Shown: piece by piece, positions 44,842 through 53,092 of the stretch | Numbering within the stretch: position 1 is the stretch's first letter | Layout: each line of letters begins with the position of its first letter | Source of the DNA: Lachnospiraceae bacterium | GTDB lineage: Bacteria; Bacillota; Clostridia; Lachnospirales; Lachnospiraceae | NCBI GenBank assembly: GCA_017461725.1 | Contig: JAFTXG010000031.1 | Span: forward strand, 186,001-250,000 | Length of the DNA stretch: 64,000 nt | Direction of reading: 5' to 3' | Position numbers and translations under genes: made by a program | Notes under the pieces: generated by a model | What the model saw: only the letters and a program-made list of their open reading frames with translations | Told to the model about the DNA's origin: nothing | The model's database searches: none

Positions 44842-45753
44842 TCAGGAAATAATGCCCAGTGTTTGAAAAACAGTGGGCAGAAACGCTTCCTCATACCATT
44901 TCTTAGAAAAATGGATATAGTCCCCTTCCGCCAGGCACTCATCGCCGGTGAACAGAGAAGTGATGTCCAGATAGGTGTATCCTTCCTCGGCACAGAATGC
45001 GGCCAACTCAGCATTGTAGGTCCGGATATTTTCCTCCTGACCGGCATAGTAGTCCTTCTCGTGGACACTGGTGGAGAGGATGGAGAGGATGACGATTTCA
45101 CTGTCCGGATTGTCAGCGCGGTAGAGATCAATCATCGCCCGATAATTTGCGATGAATTCCAGGGCGAGCTTTTGCTCCGGGTCACTCTGGACATCATTGA
45201 TGCCGTACCAGAAGATAGCCAGCTTTCGGTCTGCAGCGGCTGCTGCCAGCGCATTTTGTCTCGCGCTGTCCTGGGTCAGCTCACCGCCCCAGGTGGCAAA
45301 AACGGAGGTGGAGGGGATCAGGCCGAACTCGTATCGACCGCCGGTGGCCATGGTTAGCGTTCGGGAGTCGCCGATAAAGGCGATATCGTTGATGGTCAGC
45401 GGGGGGACGGATTCTGTTGTGGGCTCAGCTTCAGGTGTAGTAATCGGTTCAGTCGTCGGTTCTGTCTGAGGTCCAGTCGTCGGTTCAGTCTGAGGTTCAG
45501 CCGTCGGTGCTGTCTGAGGCTCAGTCGTCGGCTCTGTCTGAGACTCAGTCGTCGGAACTGGTTCGGCAGTTAATTCGGCCTCCGACAAAATGACCGGCTC
45601 GGTGTCCGACTCAGTGGAAAATTCAGTGGCTGGAGCGGCCTCGCTCCCTGTTCCTCTCGCACATCCCGGGAAAACAACTGCCGCAATCATCATAACAGAT
45701 AGAAGATAAAGGAAATACTTAAATTTCATCATCGCAAAATGAAATCCTTTCAT
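44842..45753 (-). CDS. SGNH-fold lipoprotein with Thr/Glu/Pro repeat linker
   Basis: A 303-residue exported protein. A signal peptide ends at the lipobox PGC. A linker of about 90 residues is built from imperfect TEPQTEPTT-like repeats. The C-terminal SGNH/GDSL esterase domain has FIGDSRTL (block I, catalytic Ser), YGINDV (block III) and DYIHFS (DxxH, block V). It probably transfers or removes acetyl groups on a surface polymer. It is the last gene of the minus-strand cassette, ten bases after the DHHW gene. Either of two nearby ATGs may be the start. The repeat linker is C/T-rich at DNA level and may vary in length between strains. Confidence 0.87.
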   Translation of the reverse strand: MKGFHFAMMKFKYFLYLLSVMMIAAVVFPGCARGTGSEAAPATEFSTESDTEPVILSEAELTAEPVPTTESQTEPTTEPQTAPTAEPQTEPTTGPQTEPTTEPITTPEAEPTTESVPPLTINDIAFIGDSRTLTMATGGRYEFGLIPSTSVFATWGGELTQDSARQNALAAAAADRKLAIFWYGINDVQSDPEQKLALEFIANYRAMIDLYRADNPDSEIVILSILSTSVHEKDYYAGQEENIRTYNAELAAFCAEEGYTYLDITSLFTGDECLAEGDYIHFSKKWYEEAFLPTVFQTLGIIS

Positions 45754-45762
45754 CAGAGAATG

Positions 45763-47022
45763 TCACTGCTCATTCTTCAGAACCGGCACCAGACAGCTGT
45801 CCTCCGCCAACGTATTTGCATTGTAGAGGAAAAGCACATCGGTGTATCCGACGCTCTGGATCTCCATATCCAGATCATCATAGTAATATCTGGGATCAAT
45901 CACCGTGATCTGGGCAAAATCCGGAATCAGAAACGGAAGCAGGCAGTTAGCGTAGGAGTCCTTGAAGACAAGGAGTTTTCGGTCCGTATCCTGTGCCGTT
46001 CTGATGGTCAGTTTGGGATAATTGCCGCCGAAAAAGATTTGGTAGGGGTCCTCGCTGTCCAGATATTCGGGGCAGTACACGGAGGCGGTCATTCGCTTTT
46101 CCGTGTCATAGGTCAGTGTGTAGAGCGGATTTTCTTCGGGGACATAGACTTTGATGGCGTCGTATGCATTGGCGGAAAAACCGCTGGCGGACAGCAGCGA
46201 ACCGGCGAAGTCATTGCACACAATACCGGCAGTGTAGGAAAGCTTGCTGTCCAGCGCCATCACATCGGAAAGGTCCTTCCACGCCAGATATGCCGCGTCG
46301 GTGGTCCAGTGATGATCAGTATGATAATAGAGCTCCGTGGTGCTTTTGTTTTTGGCAAAGGTATCACGCAGGTCAATAACGGTGCTGACACTGTTTACGG
46401 CGCTCATCATCCGATCAAGATACAGATTCTGGTCATCAGTGAGGGTGGCCGCGGGAAGCTTTTCTTCCAGAACAGAGATGGCCGTGGGGACAAGACAGAA
46501 ATAGATGTCTTTGTTCGGGTATCTTTCGGCAAAGTCAATGATTGACGCTGCCTGGGAAGTGATCAGGTCGTCGGAGGGAAGGGAGAAGGCTTCCATCAGG
46601 GAACCGTCATTGCAGCGGTATACATCCTGGGAGCGGATCGCGCCCAGACCGATACTTAAGCTTGATTTGGCCTGCATCAGCTTATTCCGGAGCGGAAACT
46701 GGTCGGCGGCCCAGTCCTCCATGCCATCCATGAAGGAGCCGTCCGCGACAGAAGACAAAGTAAGTTCCGGAAATTTGGTCAGAGAGCGCTTTTCGGACGC
46801 GGAATAATCCTGATCCGGGAGCAGAGCGGTGAGAATCGCCAACCCGAAAATCAGGAGCACAAAGAGTACACCGAAGAGGCGATAATATCGGTGAAGTATC
46901 CGCTTAAACCGCTTTCTGCCGGACTGTTTAGAATCAGGCTCCATGTCGGAGTGGTTCGCGGTAACCGGCTTTGAGGCAGCCTGTCTTTCGTTAACTTGTG
47001 TTATAGTAGAGTTTTTTTTCAT
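45763..47022 (-). CDS. DHHW/AlgX-like acetylation protein
   Basis: A 419-residue membrane-anchored protein. A single N-terminal helix follows a basic cytoplasmic segment. The extracellular part has the family motif YYHTDHHWT near the middle and LVFKDSYANCLLPFL (SGNH-like Ser block) later, as in AlgJ/AlgX proteins that place acetyl groups on exported polysaccharide. It is paired with the MBOAT gene upstream, which is the expected acetyl exporter. I chose the ATG at 47022, giving a normal N-terminus. An upstream in-frame start at 47112 has no support. Confidence 0.87.
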   Translation of the reverse strand: MKKNSTITQVNERQAASKPVTANHSDMEPDSKQSGRKRFKRILHRYYRLFGVLFVLLIFGLAILTALLPDQDYSASEKRSLTKFPELTLSSVADGSFMDGMEDWAADQFPLRNKLMQAKSSLSIGLGAIRSQDVYRCNDGSLMEAFSLPSDDLITSQAASIIDFAERYPNKDIYFCLVPTAISVLEEKLPAATLTDDQNLYLDRMMSAVNSVSTVIDLRDTFAKNKSTTELYYHTDHHWTTDAAYLAWKDLSDVMALDSKLSYTAGIVCNDFAGSLLSASGFSANAYDAIKVYVPEENPLYTLTYDTEKRMTASVYCPEYLDSEDPYQIFFGGNYPKLTIRTAQDTDRKLLVFKDSYANCLLPFLIPDFAQITVIDPRYYYDDLDMEIQSVGYTDVLFLYNANTLAEDSCLVPVLKNEQ

Positions 47023-47160
47023 ATATTGCAGAGGCCTTTCTGTTGATAACCACCGAGGTGGACCAAATGTAGTCTCCGGCAAAATGCGGTGGAGACAAAA
47101 GCAAAGAATCATTCAATAGGAGGCGAATAAAACCGGCACCAAAGGAAATTCGGGGGCAAA

Positions 47161-48708
47161 TTAGAAGCGGAAATACAGGAATGGATTATAATTCTGTACC
47201 ACCAGGAACATAATCGCCAGGGCCAGCAGCGCCACATAAAGGACCGTCAGAACTGCGCGGCCTGCGTCAGAGCGCAGTAAGCGGTCGCGGAGCAGTCTCG
47301 GCAGTGGTGTGGAGCAGATTCCACAGATCAGTAGGATACGCCATCCTGTCGAGAGGTAGTATCTGGCAGTTTGATCGAAGAATGTCACATGACTGATTGA
47401 GGTTTGTGCTGTGGTCTGGGCGGCTGTCATGGCTTGAGCAGTCTGAGTGGTCAGACCGGAAAGACTACCACCCATACCGAACATTGTCTTCAATATAGTC
47501 GCGCTCTGTGCCAGATTCTCCCCTGAGAAGAACACCCAGCCGACGATGACCAGCACGGTAGTGTAGAGCCAGCCGATCACCTTGGGAATCCTGATGCGGG
47601 ACAGCAAATATTTTTCCAGCAGCAGAAGCAGTCCGTAGTACAGTCCCCACAGAACAAAGTTCCAGGCGGCACCGTGCCACAGACCGGTGAGCATCCACAC
47701 AATGAGAATATTGCGGATGTGTTTGACTGCACTCACCCGGTTTCCACCCAGCGGGATATAGACATATTCGCGGAACCATGTCCCCAGGGACATATGCCAA
47801 CGGCGCCAGAACTCGGTGATGCTGGCGGAAAGGTAGGGATAGTCAAAGTTTTTGATGAAGGTGAAGCCCAACATATGACCAAGACCGATGGCCATCAGGG
47901 AATAACCTGCGAAGTCAAAATAAATCTGGAAATAGTAGGCCAGGGCACCCAGCCAGGCAGTTACCGTCGACAGACCGGAACCGACCGGGAGGCCCTCCGT
48001 CAGAACTGAAACCACAGAAGTACCCTCTGACAGTACAGCGTTCACCGCGGGAGAAGGGGTCAGCGCCCGGATCTCATCGGCGATGCCGCCTACCTGATTG
48101 GCCAACAGGACCTTCATGGCCAGTCCCTCGATGAACTGCATGGAGCCGCGGCCAAATCTGGCCATGGAAAGCTTTCTGGACTCCAGCTCCTCGGCGATGG
48201 ACTCATAGCGGACAATAGGACCGGCGATAAGCTGAGGGAACATAGTGATGTAGAGGGCAAAACGGGTCAGATTTCTCTGAACCGGAAATTTTCCGCGGTA
48301 GAGGTCGATCACATAGGACAGTGCCTGGAAGGTGTAAAAGGAGATACCGATGGGGAGGGCGATTTCCCGAAGGGGAAGTGTGAGCCCGAATCGTCCGAAG
48401 ATGCTGTTGAAACTCTCGGTGAGAAAACCGGCATACTTGAAAAATCCCAGCAGAAACAAATTTACCAGGACTGCGAAGAACAGAATCTGTTTTCTGGCCC
48501 GTGGATGGTTCTCCATCAAAAGGCCGCAGACGTAGTTCAGCAGAATGCTGTAGAGCATCAGAATGATATAGACCGGCTCACCCCAGGCATAGAAAATCAG
48601 GCTGCACAGGAGGAGGGCAGCATTTTTAAACCGCATGGGCACAATATAATATAGAAGTAAAGTGATCGGAAGAAAGATCTGTAAAAAAGTCAGACTGCTG
48701 AATATCAT
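47161..48708 (-). CDS. MBOAT family O-acyltransferase (AlgI-like)
   Basis: A 515-residue polytopic membrane protein with about ten helices. The active-site region WRRWHMSLGTWFREYVYIPL and the later GLWHGAAWNFVLWG carry the conserved His residues of AlgI/DltB-type acyltransferases. These move an acetyl group across the membrane to an extracellular acceptor or relay protein. Its start follows the DUF4358-like gene by one base, and the DHHW gene follows, the classic MBOAT-AlgX order. The acceptor polymer is unknown. Confidence 0.93.
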   Translation of the reverse strand: MIFSSLTFLQIFLPITLLLYYIVPMRFKNAALLLCSLIFYAWGEPVYIILMLYSILLNYVCGLLMENHPRARKQILFFAVLVNLFLLGFFKYAGFLTESFNSIFGRFGLTLPLREIALPIGISFYTFQALSYVIDLYRGKFPVQRNLTRFALYITMFPQLIAGPIVRYESIAEELESRKLSMARFGRGSMQFIEGLAMKVLLANQVGGIADEIRALTPSPAVNAVLSEGTSVVSVLTEGLPVGSGLSTVTAWLGALAYYFQIYFDFAGYSLMAIGLGHMLGFTFIKNFDYPYLSASITEFWRRWHMSLGTWFREYVYIPLGGNRVSAVKHIRNILIVWMLTGLWHGAAWNFVLWGLYYGLLLLLEKYLLSRIRIPKVIGWLYTTVLVIVGWVFFSGENLAQSATILKTMFGMGGSLSGLTTQTAQAMTAAQTTAQTSISHVTFFDQTARYYLSTGWRILLICGICSTPLPRLLRDRLLRSDAGRAVLTVLYVALLALAIMFLVVQNYNPFLYFRF

Positions 48709-48709
48709 A

Positions 48710-49228
48710 TCACACCTCCAGCAGTGCTTTCACTGCGGCCAGCCACGCGTCCGGTGTCTCGGAGACAATCAGACAGATATAGTCTCCGAACTGACGGATC
48801 ACGGCTTTGTTTAACAGTTCGGTCTGGTGCTCCCCGTAATGGTCGAAGGCCGCCAGCTGGGAGGCAACACGGCTCTCCATGGCAGACTTTACCGCGCCGA
48901 TGGCGGACTCGTCGGCCCGCACCAACAAAAACTCGCACACATCCATGGTCTCTTTGGGCGTATAGTAGACGATCAGATCGTAATCGGCGGCATTCAGCCC
49001 GAAAACACGGCGAATGCGCAGGGTACCGCCGGGCGTTACGGATGCATCTCCGGCGATGGATTCAAACATCTCCACGACCTCAGCCTGAGTCACATCCGGG
49101 CGGGGGTCCTTTTCGTAGAGCAGGAGTGTCATCACGCCAATCAGGAGAAGAATGAGCGCAAATTCGACGAGGAGTACATTTTTCGATATAATCCCGGAGG
49201 GATTCTTTTTCATGGTTTCTCCGCTCAT
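48710..49228 (-). CDS. DUF4358-like membrane-anchored protein
   Basis: A 172-residue protein with one N-terminal membrane helix (about 15-37) and an extracellular domain of about 130 residues. The pattern CEFLLVRADESAIGAVKSAMESRV and QFGDYICLIVSE resembles DUF4358, often found next to MBOAT/DHHW genes in Clostridia. Function is unknown. The start overlaps the stop of the upstream SGNH gene (ATGA), so translation is coupled. Confidence 0.78.
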   Translation of the reverse strand: MSGETMKKNPSGIISKNVLLVEFALILLLIGVMTLLLYEKDPRPDVTQAEVVEMFESIAGDASVTPGGTLRIRRVFGLNAADYDLIVYYTPKETMDVCEFLLVRADESAIGAVKSAMESRVASQLAAFDHYGEHQTELLNKAVIRQFGDYICLIVSETPDAWLAAVKALLEV

Positions 49229-50286
49229 CGCGCATCCTCCCACAGCCCCATCTGGTTGGCCATCTCCTGAGCCCAGTAAATGTGATAACGGCGGTCGTAG
49301 TGGGCGCCGGTATCGTCGGACAGGAACTCCTCAAATGCATATTTTACAGCGCTGACAAAGGTACAGCCGGTCTCCTCGCACATCTCGCGGAGGGCGGCAT
49401 TGTAATCCACTACCCGGTCCATGTTGTACCAGCGGTAGCGGTACGCCTCATGGATGGGGATGATCTCCTGAATATAAATCTCGCCGTCCGGGTTGATCTC
49501 CCGGTAAGCATCGATCAGCGCGATATAGTCCCGCTTGAAGCCTGCCACATCGGCCTTATAATAGCCCAGATCATTTACACCGAGAATAAACAGCACCTTT
49601 CCCCGGTAGAGCCGCGCGCCCTGGAGGGTCACATCCATCATCTCATCCACGGTGGCCGCCCACTGGAAGATGACCTCGTTCTCCGTCAGAATACCGCTGT
49701 CCAGGATGCTTCTGGCTCTGGAATTTCCGATAATAATGGTGTCGGAGAACAGACTGCGCAGCTTGGGAAGCTCCGACTCCATCAGCGTGGAGACCTTTCC
49801 GGGGGTGAGCACGCCGGTGGGTTCGCCGCCATGTTCAATGGACTCGGCGATAGACTCCAGAAGCTGTGATTCCTCCAGCGCTCTGGACTCCGCCTCGGAG
49901 GAGGCAATGTAGGCGGCGTATTCCTCTGCCGCAATGCTCATAGATTCGGCAATAATGGACTCCTCGATGGAACGGGACTCCTCCCGGGAAGCTTCCGCCG
50001 AGGCCTCGCGCTCAGCCTCGATGGAATGGATGGCAGCAGCTGCGGAGGCTGCATCTGCCTGACCCTGGGCCTGCAAAAACTCCAGTGCCGGCTCATCCAG
50101 CGGCTGAGTGGCATCGATCTGATGCCGACAGCCGGTGAGCAGACAGATCAGCCCGACGGTCAGCAGAAGGGCTGTCCTGCGCATGATCCGGCCCTGACCG
50201 GAAAGCAGCGGCATCGAAATGCCCGGGCAAAGGTGAGCGAATCGATGCAATATATGGTTGTCACGATTAGTGATGCGATAAAACAT
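49225..50286 (-). CDS. SGNH-like lipoprotein, first gene of the O-acetylation cassette
   Basis: A protein of up to 353 residues. A signal peptide and lipobox (LLTGC) are visible. A long Glu/Ser/Ala-rich coiled-coil-like linker (repeats such as ESRSIEESIIAESMS) follows, then an SGNH-type domain with IIGNSRARS (block I), ILGVNDLGYY (block III) and a late DRRYHIYWAQ. Block I has Asn where GDS is usual. The ATG at 50286 has an AGGA site but puts 34 extra residues before the signal peptide. An ATG at 50184 gives a normal signal peptide but a poor ribosome binding site. A promoter lies upstream at 50373. Confidence 0.8.
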   Translation of the reverse strand: MFYRITNRDNHILHRFAHLCPGISMPLLSGQGRIMRRTALLLTVGLICLLTGCRHQIDATQPLDEPALEFLQAQGQADAASAAAAIHSIEAEREASAEASREESRSIEESIIAESMSIAAEEYAAYIASSEAESRALEESQLLESIAESIEHGGEPTGVLTPGKVSTLMESELPKLRSLFSDTIIIGNSRARSILDSGILTENEVIFQWAATVDEMMDVTLQGARLYRGKVLFILGVNDLGYYKADVAGFKRDYIALIDAYREINPDGEIYIQEIIPIHEAYRYRWYNMDRVVDYNAALREMCEETGCTFVSAVKYAFEEFLSDDTGAHYDRRYHIYWAQEMANQMGLWEDAR

Positions 50287-50372
50287 ATGGTTGGTTCCTC
50301 ATAAGGTATGTTCTGCAAGGGCAGTTGCCGTGCAAGCATGACCATGATTACAGTTTTGTAAGATTTAAGGAA

Positions 50373-50401
50373 ATTATAAGCCACTGTTCAGGAAAAGTCA
50401 A
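50373..50401 (-). promoter_or_regulatory. Sigma-A promoter of the O-acetylation cassette
   Basis: On the minus strand TTGACT and TATAAT are separated by 17 bases, about 80 bases before the first possible start codon. It should drive all five genes down to 44842. Confidence 0.8.
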
Positions 50402-50530
50402 CGCAAGGAAAATATTGTAAAATTATACGCAAAATTATACCAGAAGTATAATGACAAACCCCAAAACATATGTTATAGTAGCCTTAGAGAAAAAAGCGGA
50501 CGACAGGTCCACAGAAAGGAAGCTGCACAG

Positions 50531-50650
50531 ATGAATACACTCCATGTTTTCGATTATCTTAAAAGTGAGCGTTATGAAGCACTGGAAAGTACCCCAGAGC
50601 TTGTATTTGCGTACACATTTTTGATCGGGCGAAAACGAGGATCGTTGTAA
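50531..50650 (+). CDS. 39-residue small ORF
   Basis: A short open frame (MNTLHVFDYLKSERYEALES at its start) with AAAGGAAG about eight bases before the ATG and a terminator 45 bases after the stop. This expression-unit layout supports a real small gene or the stub of a larger one. The protein is soluble and ends in a basic GRKRGSL. No family is recognised. Confidence 0.45.
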   Translation: MNTLHVFDYLKSERYEALESTPELVFAYTFLIGRKRGSL

Positions 50651-50694
50651 AATCTGGTTTCTTTGTATAGATATTAGGCATAGTAAACGATTTC

Positions 50695-50740
50695 AAAGAC
50701 CGCTTATCTTGTGTGTGCGCACGGGAGAGCGGTCTTTTTG
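50695..50740 (+). terminator. Intrinsic terminator
   Basis: AAAGACCGCT (50695-50704) pairs with AGCGGTCTTT (50728-50737), followed by TTG. It ends the small ORF unit. Confidence 0.9.
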
Positions 50741-50801
50741 CTTGCAGAGAGCGCTGGTCCTTGTGTCAACCACATCATGTTGTTTGCGTCAATTTTATCA
50801 T

Positions 50802-50874
50802 GCTTCATTAGCTCAGCTGGGAGAGCAACCGGCTTTTAACCGGTAGGCCGTGGGTTCGAGTCCCACATGGAGTA
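50802..50874 (+). tRNA. tRNA-Lys (TTT)
   Basis: A 73-base cloverleaf. The acceptor arms are GCTTCAT/ATGGAGT (with two G-T pairs), the D-arm is GCTCAGCTGGGAGAGC, and the anticodon stem ACCGG/CCGGT holds the loop CTTTTAA. The T-arm is GTGGGTTCGAGTCCCAC. The 3' CCA is not encoded. rtcB starts 33 bases downstream. Confidence 0.95.
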
Positions 50875-50907
50875 CACCGTCATTAAGCTGGAGAAAGGAA
50901 GAGTAAG

Positions 50908-52107
50908 ATGTTTGAGATCAGGGGAAAGGTAAACACGGCGATCTGCTACGCCAAGGTGGTGGAGCAGGAGGCCATCGACCAGATCAGCCGGATGTGTGAC
51001 TATGAGTTCACCGCGGGCAGTCGGATCCGGATCATGCCTGATGTTCACGCCGGAAAGGGCTGCACCATCGGTACAACTATGACCGTCCACGACAAGGTAG
51101 TGCCCAACATTGTGGGCGTGGACATCGGCTGTGGGATGTACACGGTCAGCTTAGGAAAAACAGAGATCGATTTTGGGACACTGGATGAGGCCACGCACTA
51201 CGTTCCCTCCGGAAAGAATGTGTGGGAGGGCAGGCAGGAAAGATTTGATCTGGAAGGACTGCGGTGTTACCGGAGCCTGAAGGATACCAGGCGGCTGGAG
51301 CGGAGCCTTGGCACGCTGGGGGGAGGAAACCATTTCATCGAGGTGGATGAGGCGGCCGACGGCACCAGATATCTGGTTATCCACTCCGGCAGCCGGAATC
51401 TGGGCAAGCAGGTGGCGGAAATCTATCAGCAGCTGGCCATCGACTTAAATAAAGGTAAAGAGACCTATTTTGAGGAGAGGGATCGGATCATCCGGGAGTA
51501 CAAGGAGACCGGCAGACGGAAGGAGATTCAGGCCGCGCTGAAGGCGATTTCCTGGAATGCGCGGGAGACCACCATGCCCGAGGATCTGTGCTATCTGTAC
51601 GGACAGTATCTGGAGGACTATCTCCACGATGTGGAGATCTGTCAGGATTTTGCCCGGAGAAACCGGGAGAAGATCGCGGAGGTCCTGCTCATGCGGACCG
51701 GGCTGCAGGGGAGCGACGGCTTCCACACCATCCACAACTATATTGATACGAAGGAAATGATCCTCAGAAAGGGAGCTATCGCAGCTCACGCCGGCGAGAA
51801 GGTACTGATCCCCATCAATATGAAGGATGGCAGCGTGCTGGCCATGGGTAAGGGCAACCCTGAGTGGAATTATTCTGCGCCCCACGGCGCAGGGCGGCTC
51901 ATGTCCAGACGGACAGCGAAAGAGCAGCTGAGTATGGAGCAGTATCGCGACCTGATGAAGGGCATTTACACCACGTCAGTCAGCGAGGAGACCTTGGACG
52001 AGGCACCGATGGCCTACAAATCTCTGAGCGATATCATCGATGTGATCAGAGAGTCCGTGGATGTCATCGATGTGCTGAAACCGATTTATAACTTTAAGGC
52101 GAGCTGA
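50908..52107 (+). CDS. rtcB: RtcB family RNA ligase
   Basis: A 399-residue RtcB-like enzyme, the family joining RNA 2',3'-cyclic phosphate or 3'-phosphate ends to 5'-hydroxyl ends using GTP and manganese. PDVHAGKGCTIG and GVDIGCGM carry metal ligands, TLGGGNHFIEV the substrate site, and APHGAGR the histidine that is guanylylated. Length fits the shorter bacterial group. AAAGGAAG precedes the ATG. The gene lies directly after tRNA-Lys with no terminator visible, so read-through expression is possible. The role in bacteria is RNA repair, often under stress. Confidence 0.93.
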   Translation: MFEIRGKVNTAICYAKVVEQEAIDQISRMCDYEFTAGSRIRIMPDVHAGKGCTIGTTMTVHDKVVPNIVGVDIGCGMYTVSLGKTEIDFGTLDEATHYVPSGKNVWEGRQERFDLEGLRCYRSLKDTRRLERSLGTLGGGNHFIEVDEAADGTRYLVIHSGSRNLGKQVAEIYQQLAIDLNKGKETYFEERDRIIREYKETGRRKEIQAALKAISWNARETTMPEDLCYLYGQYLEDYLHDVEICQDFARRNREKIAEVLLMRTGLQGSDGFHTIHNYIDTKEMILRKGAIAAHAGEKVLIPINMKDGSVLAMGKGNPEWNYSAPHGAGRLMSRRTAKEQLSMEQYRDLMKGIYTTSVSEETLDEAPMAYKSLSDIIDVIRESVDVIDVLKPIYNFKAS

Positions 52108-52126
52108 GCCGGGCGGGAGACCATAA

Positions 52127-52159
52127 CCTCCTGCGCCGGCCACACGCCGGAACAGGAGG
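52127..52159 (+). promoter_or_regulatory. Hairpin covering the ribosome binding site of the XRE gene
   Basis: CCTCCTG (52127-52133) pairs with CAGGAGG (52153-52159), and an inner CCGGC/GCCGG extends it to 12 pairs with a 2x2 internal loop. The right arm contains the AGGAGG ribosome binding site of the next gene, so folding would block its translation. It may also end the rtcB transcript, though no T-tail follows. Confidence 0.6.
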
Positions 52160-52167
52160 AAAATAAA

Positions 52168-52422
52168 ATGTCAAATTTCCCGACCATTGACATGATCAAG
52201 ACGGGACAGAATATCACACGGCTGCGGCAGCAGAAGGGTCTGTCCGTGAAGGAGCTGCAGGACATCTTCGGGTTCGCCACACCCCAGGCGATCTACAAGT
52301 GGCAGCACGGAGCGGCCATCCCCACGGTGGATAACCTGGTGGTGCTGGCGGCTGTATTCGGGGTGACGATGGAGGATATTTTGGTGGTCGATCACAAGAT
52401 GACCATCAAGGTTGGCGCTTAG
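52168..52422 (+). CDS. XRE family helix-turn-helix protein
   Basis: An 84-residue protein consisting almost only of a Cro/C1-type DNA-binding domain (about 14-72): ITRLRQQKGLSVKELQDIFG is helices 1-2, and FATPQAIYKWQHGAAIPTVD the recognition helix and turn. Tight AGGAGG site and ATG. It follows rtcB by 60 bases. It could regulate rtcB or unlinked genes. Confidence 0.88.
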   Translation: MSNFPTIDMIKTGQNITRLRQQKGLSVKELQDIFGFATPQAIYKWQHGAAIPTVDNLVVLAAVFGVTMEDILVVDHKMTIKVGA

Positions 52423-52442
52423 ACAAGTCGTAAATAATATTT

Positions 52443-52643
52443 GGGCTGTCGCTCTATTCCGTCGCTGGGGAGAGCCGGCAGAAATAAACAGAGAAAAACC
52501 CTCTCCGGCCGCCGGTACTTAACGAATTCGAGCAGAAGGCGATGAATGAGTTTAGTATCCGCTGCGAGACGGAGTGGAGCGGGAGCAAGTTTTTCGAGTT
52601 TATTTCTGCCAGCCACTCCCCTGAGTCTATAATGCGACAGCCC
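52443..52643. repeat. 200-bp near-palindromic intergenic element
   Basis: GGGCTGTCGC (52443-52452) and GCGACAGCCC (52634-52643) are perfect terminal inverted repeats. Inside them GGGGAG pairs with CTCCCC, GGCAGAAATAAAC (52477-52489) with GTTTATTTCTGCC (52598-52610), and an inner GGTACTTAA with TTTAGTATCC imperfectly. The whole element can fold into one long hairpin and contains no supported gene. It ends six bases before tRNA-Glu. It resembles a miniature inverted-repeat (MITE-like) or repetitive palindromic element. Confidence 0.75.
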
Positions 52644-52649
52644 CGCCCT

Positions 52650-52722
52650 GGCTCCTTGGTCTAAAGGCGAGGACACCAGCCTTTCAAGCTGGCGGTGCCG
52701 GGTTCGATTCCCGCAGGAGTCA
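52650..52722 (+). tRNA. tRNA-Glu (TTC)
   Basis: A 73-base cloverleaf with acceptor GGCTCCT/AGGAGTC, anticodon stem CCAGC/GCTGG around CTTTCAA, T-arm CGGGTTCGATTCCCG and discriminator A. CCA is not encoded. Five bases separate it from tRNA-Ser. Confidence 0.95.
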
Positions 52723-52727
52723 TTTGT

Positions 52728-52814
52728 GTTTGCGTGTCCGAGTGGTTTAAGGTGTTGCCCTGCTAAGGCAATGTGCGAGAAATTGCACCGGGAGTTCGAA
52801 TCTCCCCGCAAACG
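52728..52814 (+). tRNA. tRNA-Ser (GCT)
   Basis: An 87-base class II tRNA with acceptor GTTTGCG/CGCAAAC, anticodon stem TTGCC/GGCAA around CTGCTAA, a long variable arm (TGTGCGAGAAATTGCAC), T-loop GTTCGAATC and discriminator G. CCA is not encoded. Confidence 0.95.
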
Positions 52815-52836
52815 GTCGATGTTACATAAAAAATAC

Positions 52837-52865
52837 TTTTCAGCAGAGCTACATTGGGTTATAAT
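52837..52865 (+). promoter_or_regulatory. Possible promoter of the toxin-antitoxin pair
   Basis: A perfect TATAAT at 52860-52865 has a poor -35 (TTTTCA) 17 bases upstream, about 50 bases before the antitoxin start. Confidence 0.4.
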
Positions 52866-52915
52866 ATTATTGGCGTGAAAAGTATATATCTAAAAATGAA
52901 GCAAAGGAGAGTCCT

Positions 52916-53092
52916 ATGGAAGCAAAGGTAAGTTTGGATAGAGCAATGATTGCCGGCCCCGAAGAAGAAAACCAGACTGCTGTCCGGGAAGTGGTGATGG
53001 AAAGCTATCGGGACATGCTTGATGGAAAGGGTCGGGACCATAGAGAGTTCTTTGCCGAGCTGGAGGAAAGATATAATCGTGCCAAAGTATGA
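52916..53092 (+). CDS. Small antitoxin-like protein
   Basis: A 58-residue acidic protein (MEAKVSLDRAMIAGPEEENQ at its start) ending in a helical, charged segment RDMLDGKGRDHREFFAELEE. Size, the GGAGAG site and the overlap of its end with a RelE/ParE-like reading frame fit the antitoxin of a type II pair. The family is not certain. If the toxin is dead, this gene may be an orphan antitoxin. Confidence 0.6.
   Translation: MEAKVSLDRAMIAGPEEENQTAVREVVMESYRDMLDGKGRDHREFFAELEERYNRAKV

Noticed and set aside
52419..52811. A 130-codon minus-strand open frame across the palindromic element and two tRNA genes
   Set aside because: It is antisense to tRNA-Glu and tRNA-Ser, and its translation reflects structured repeat DNA rather than a protein.
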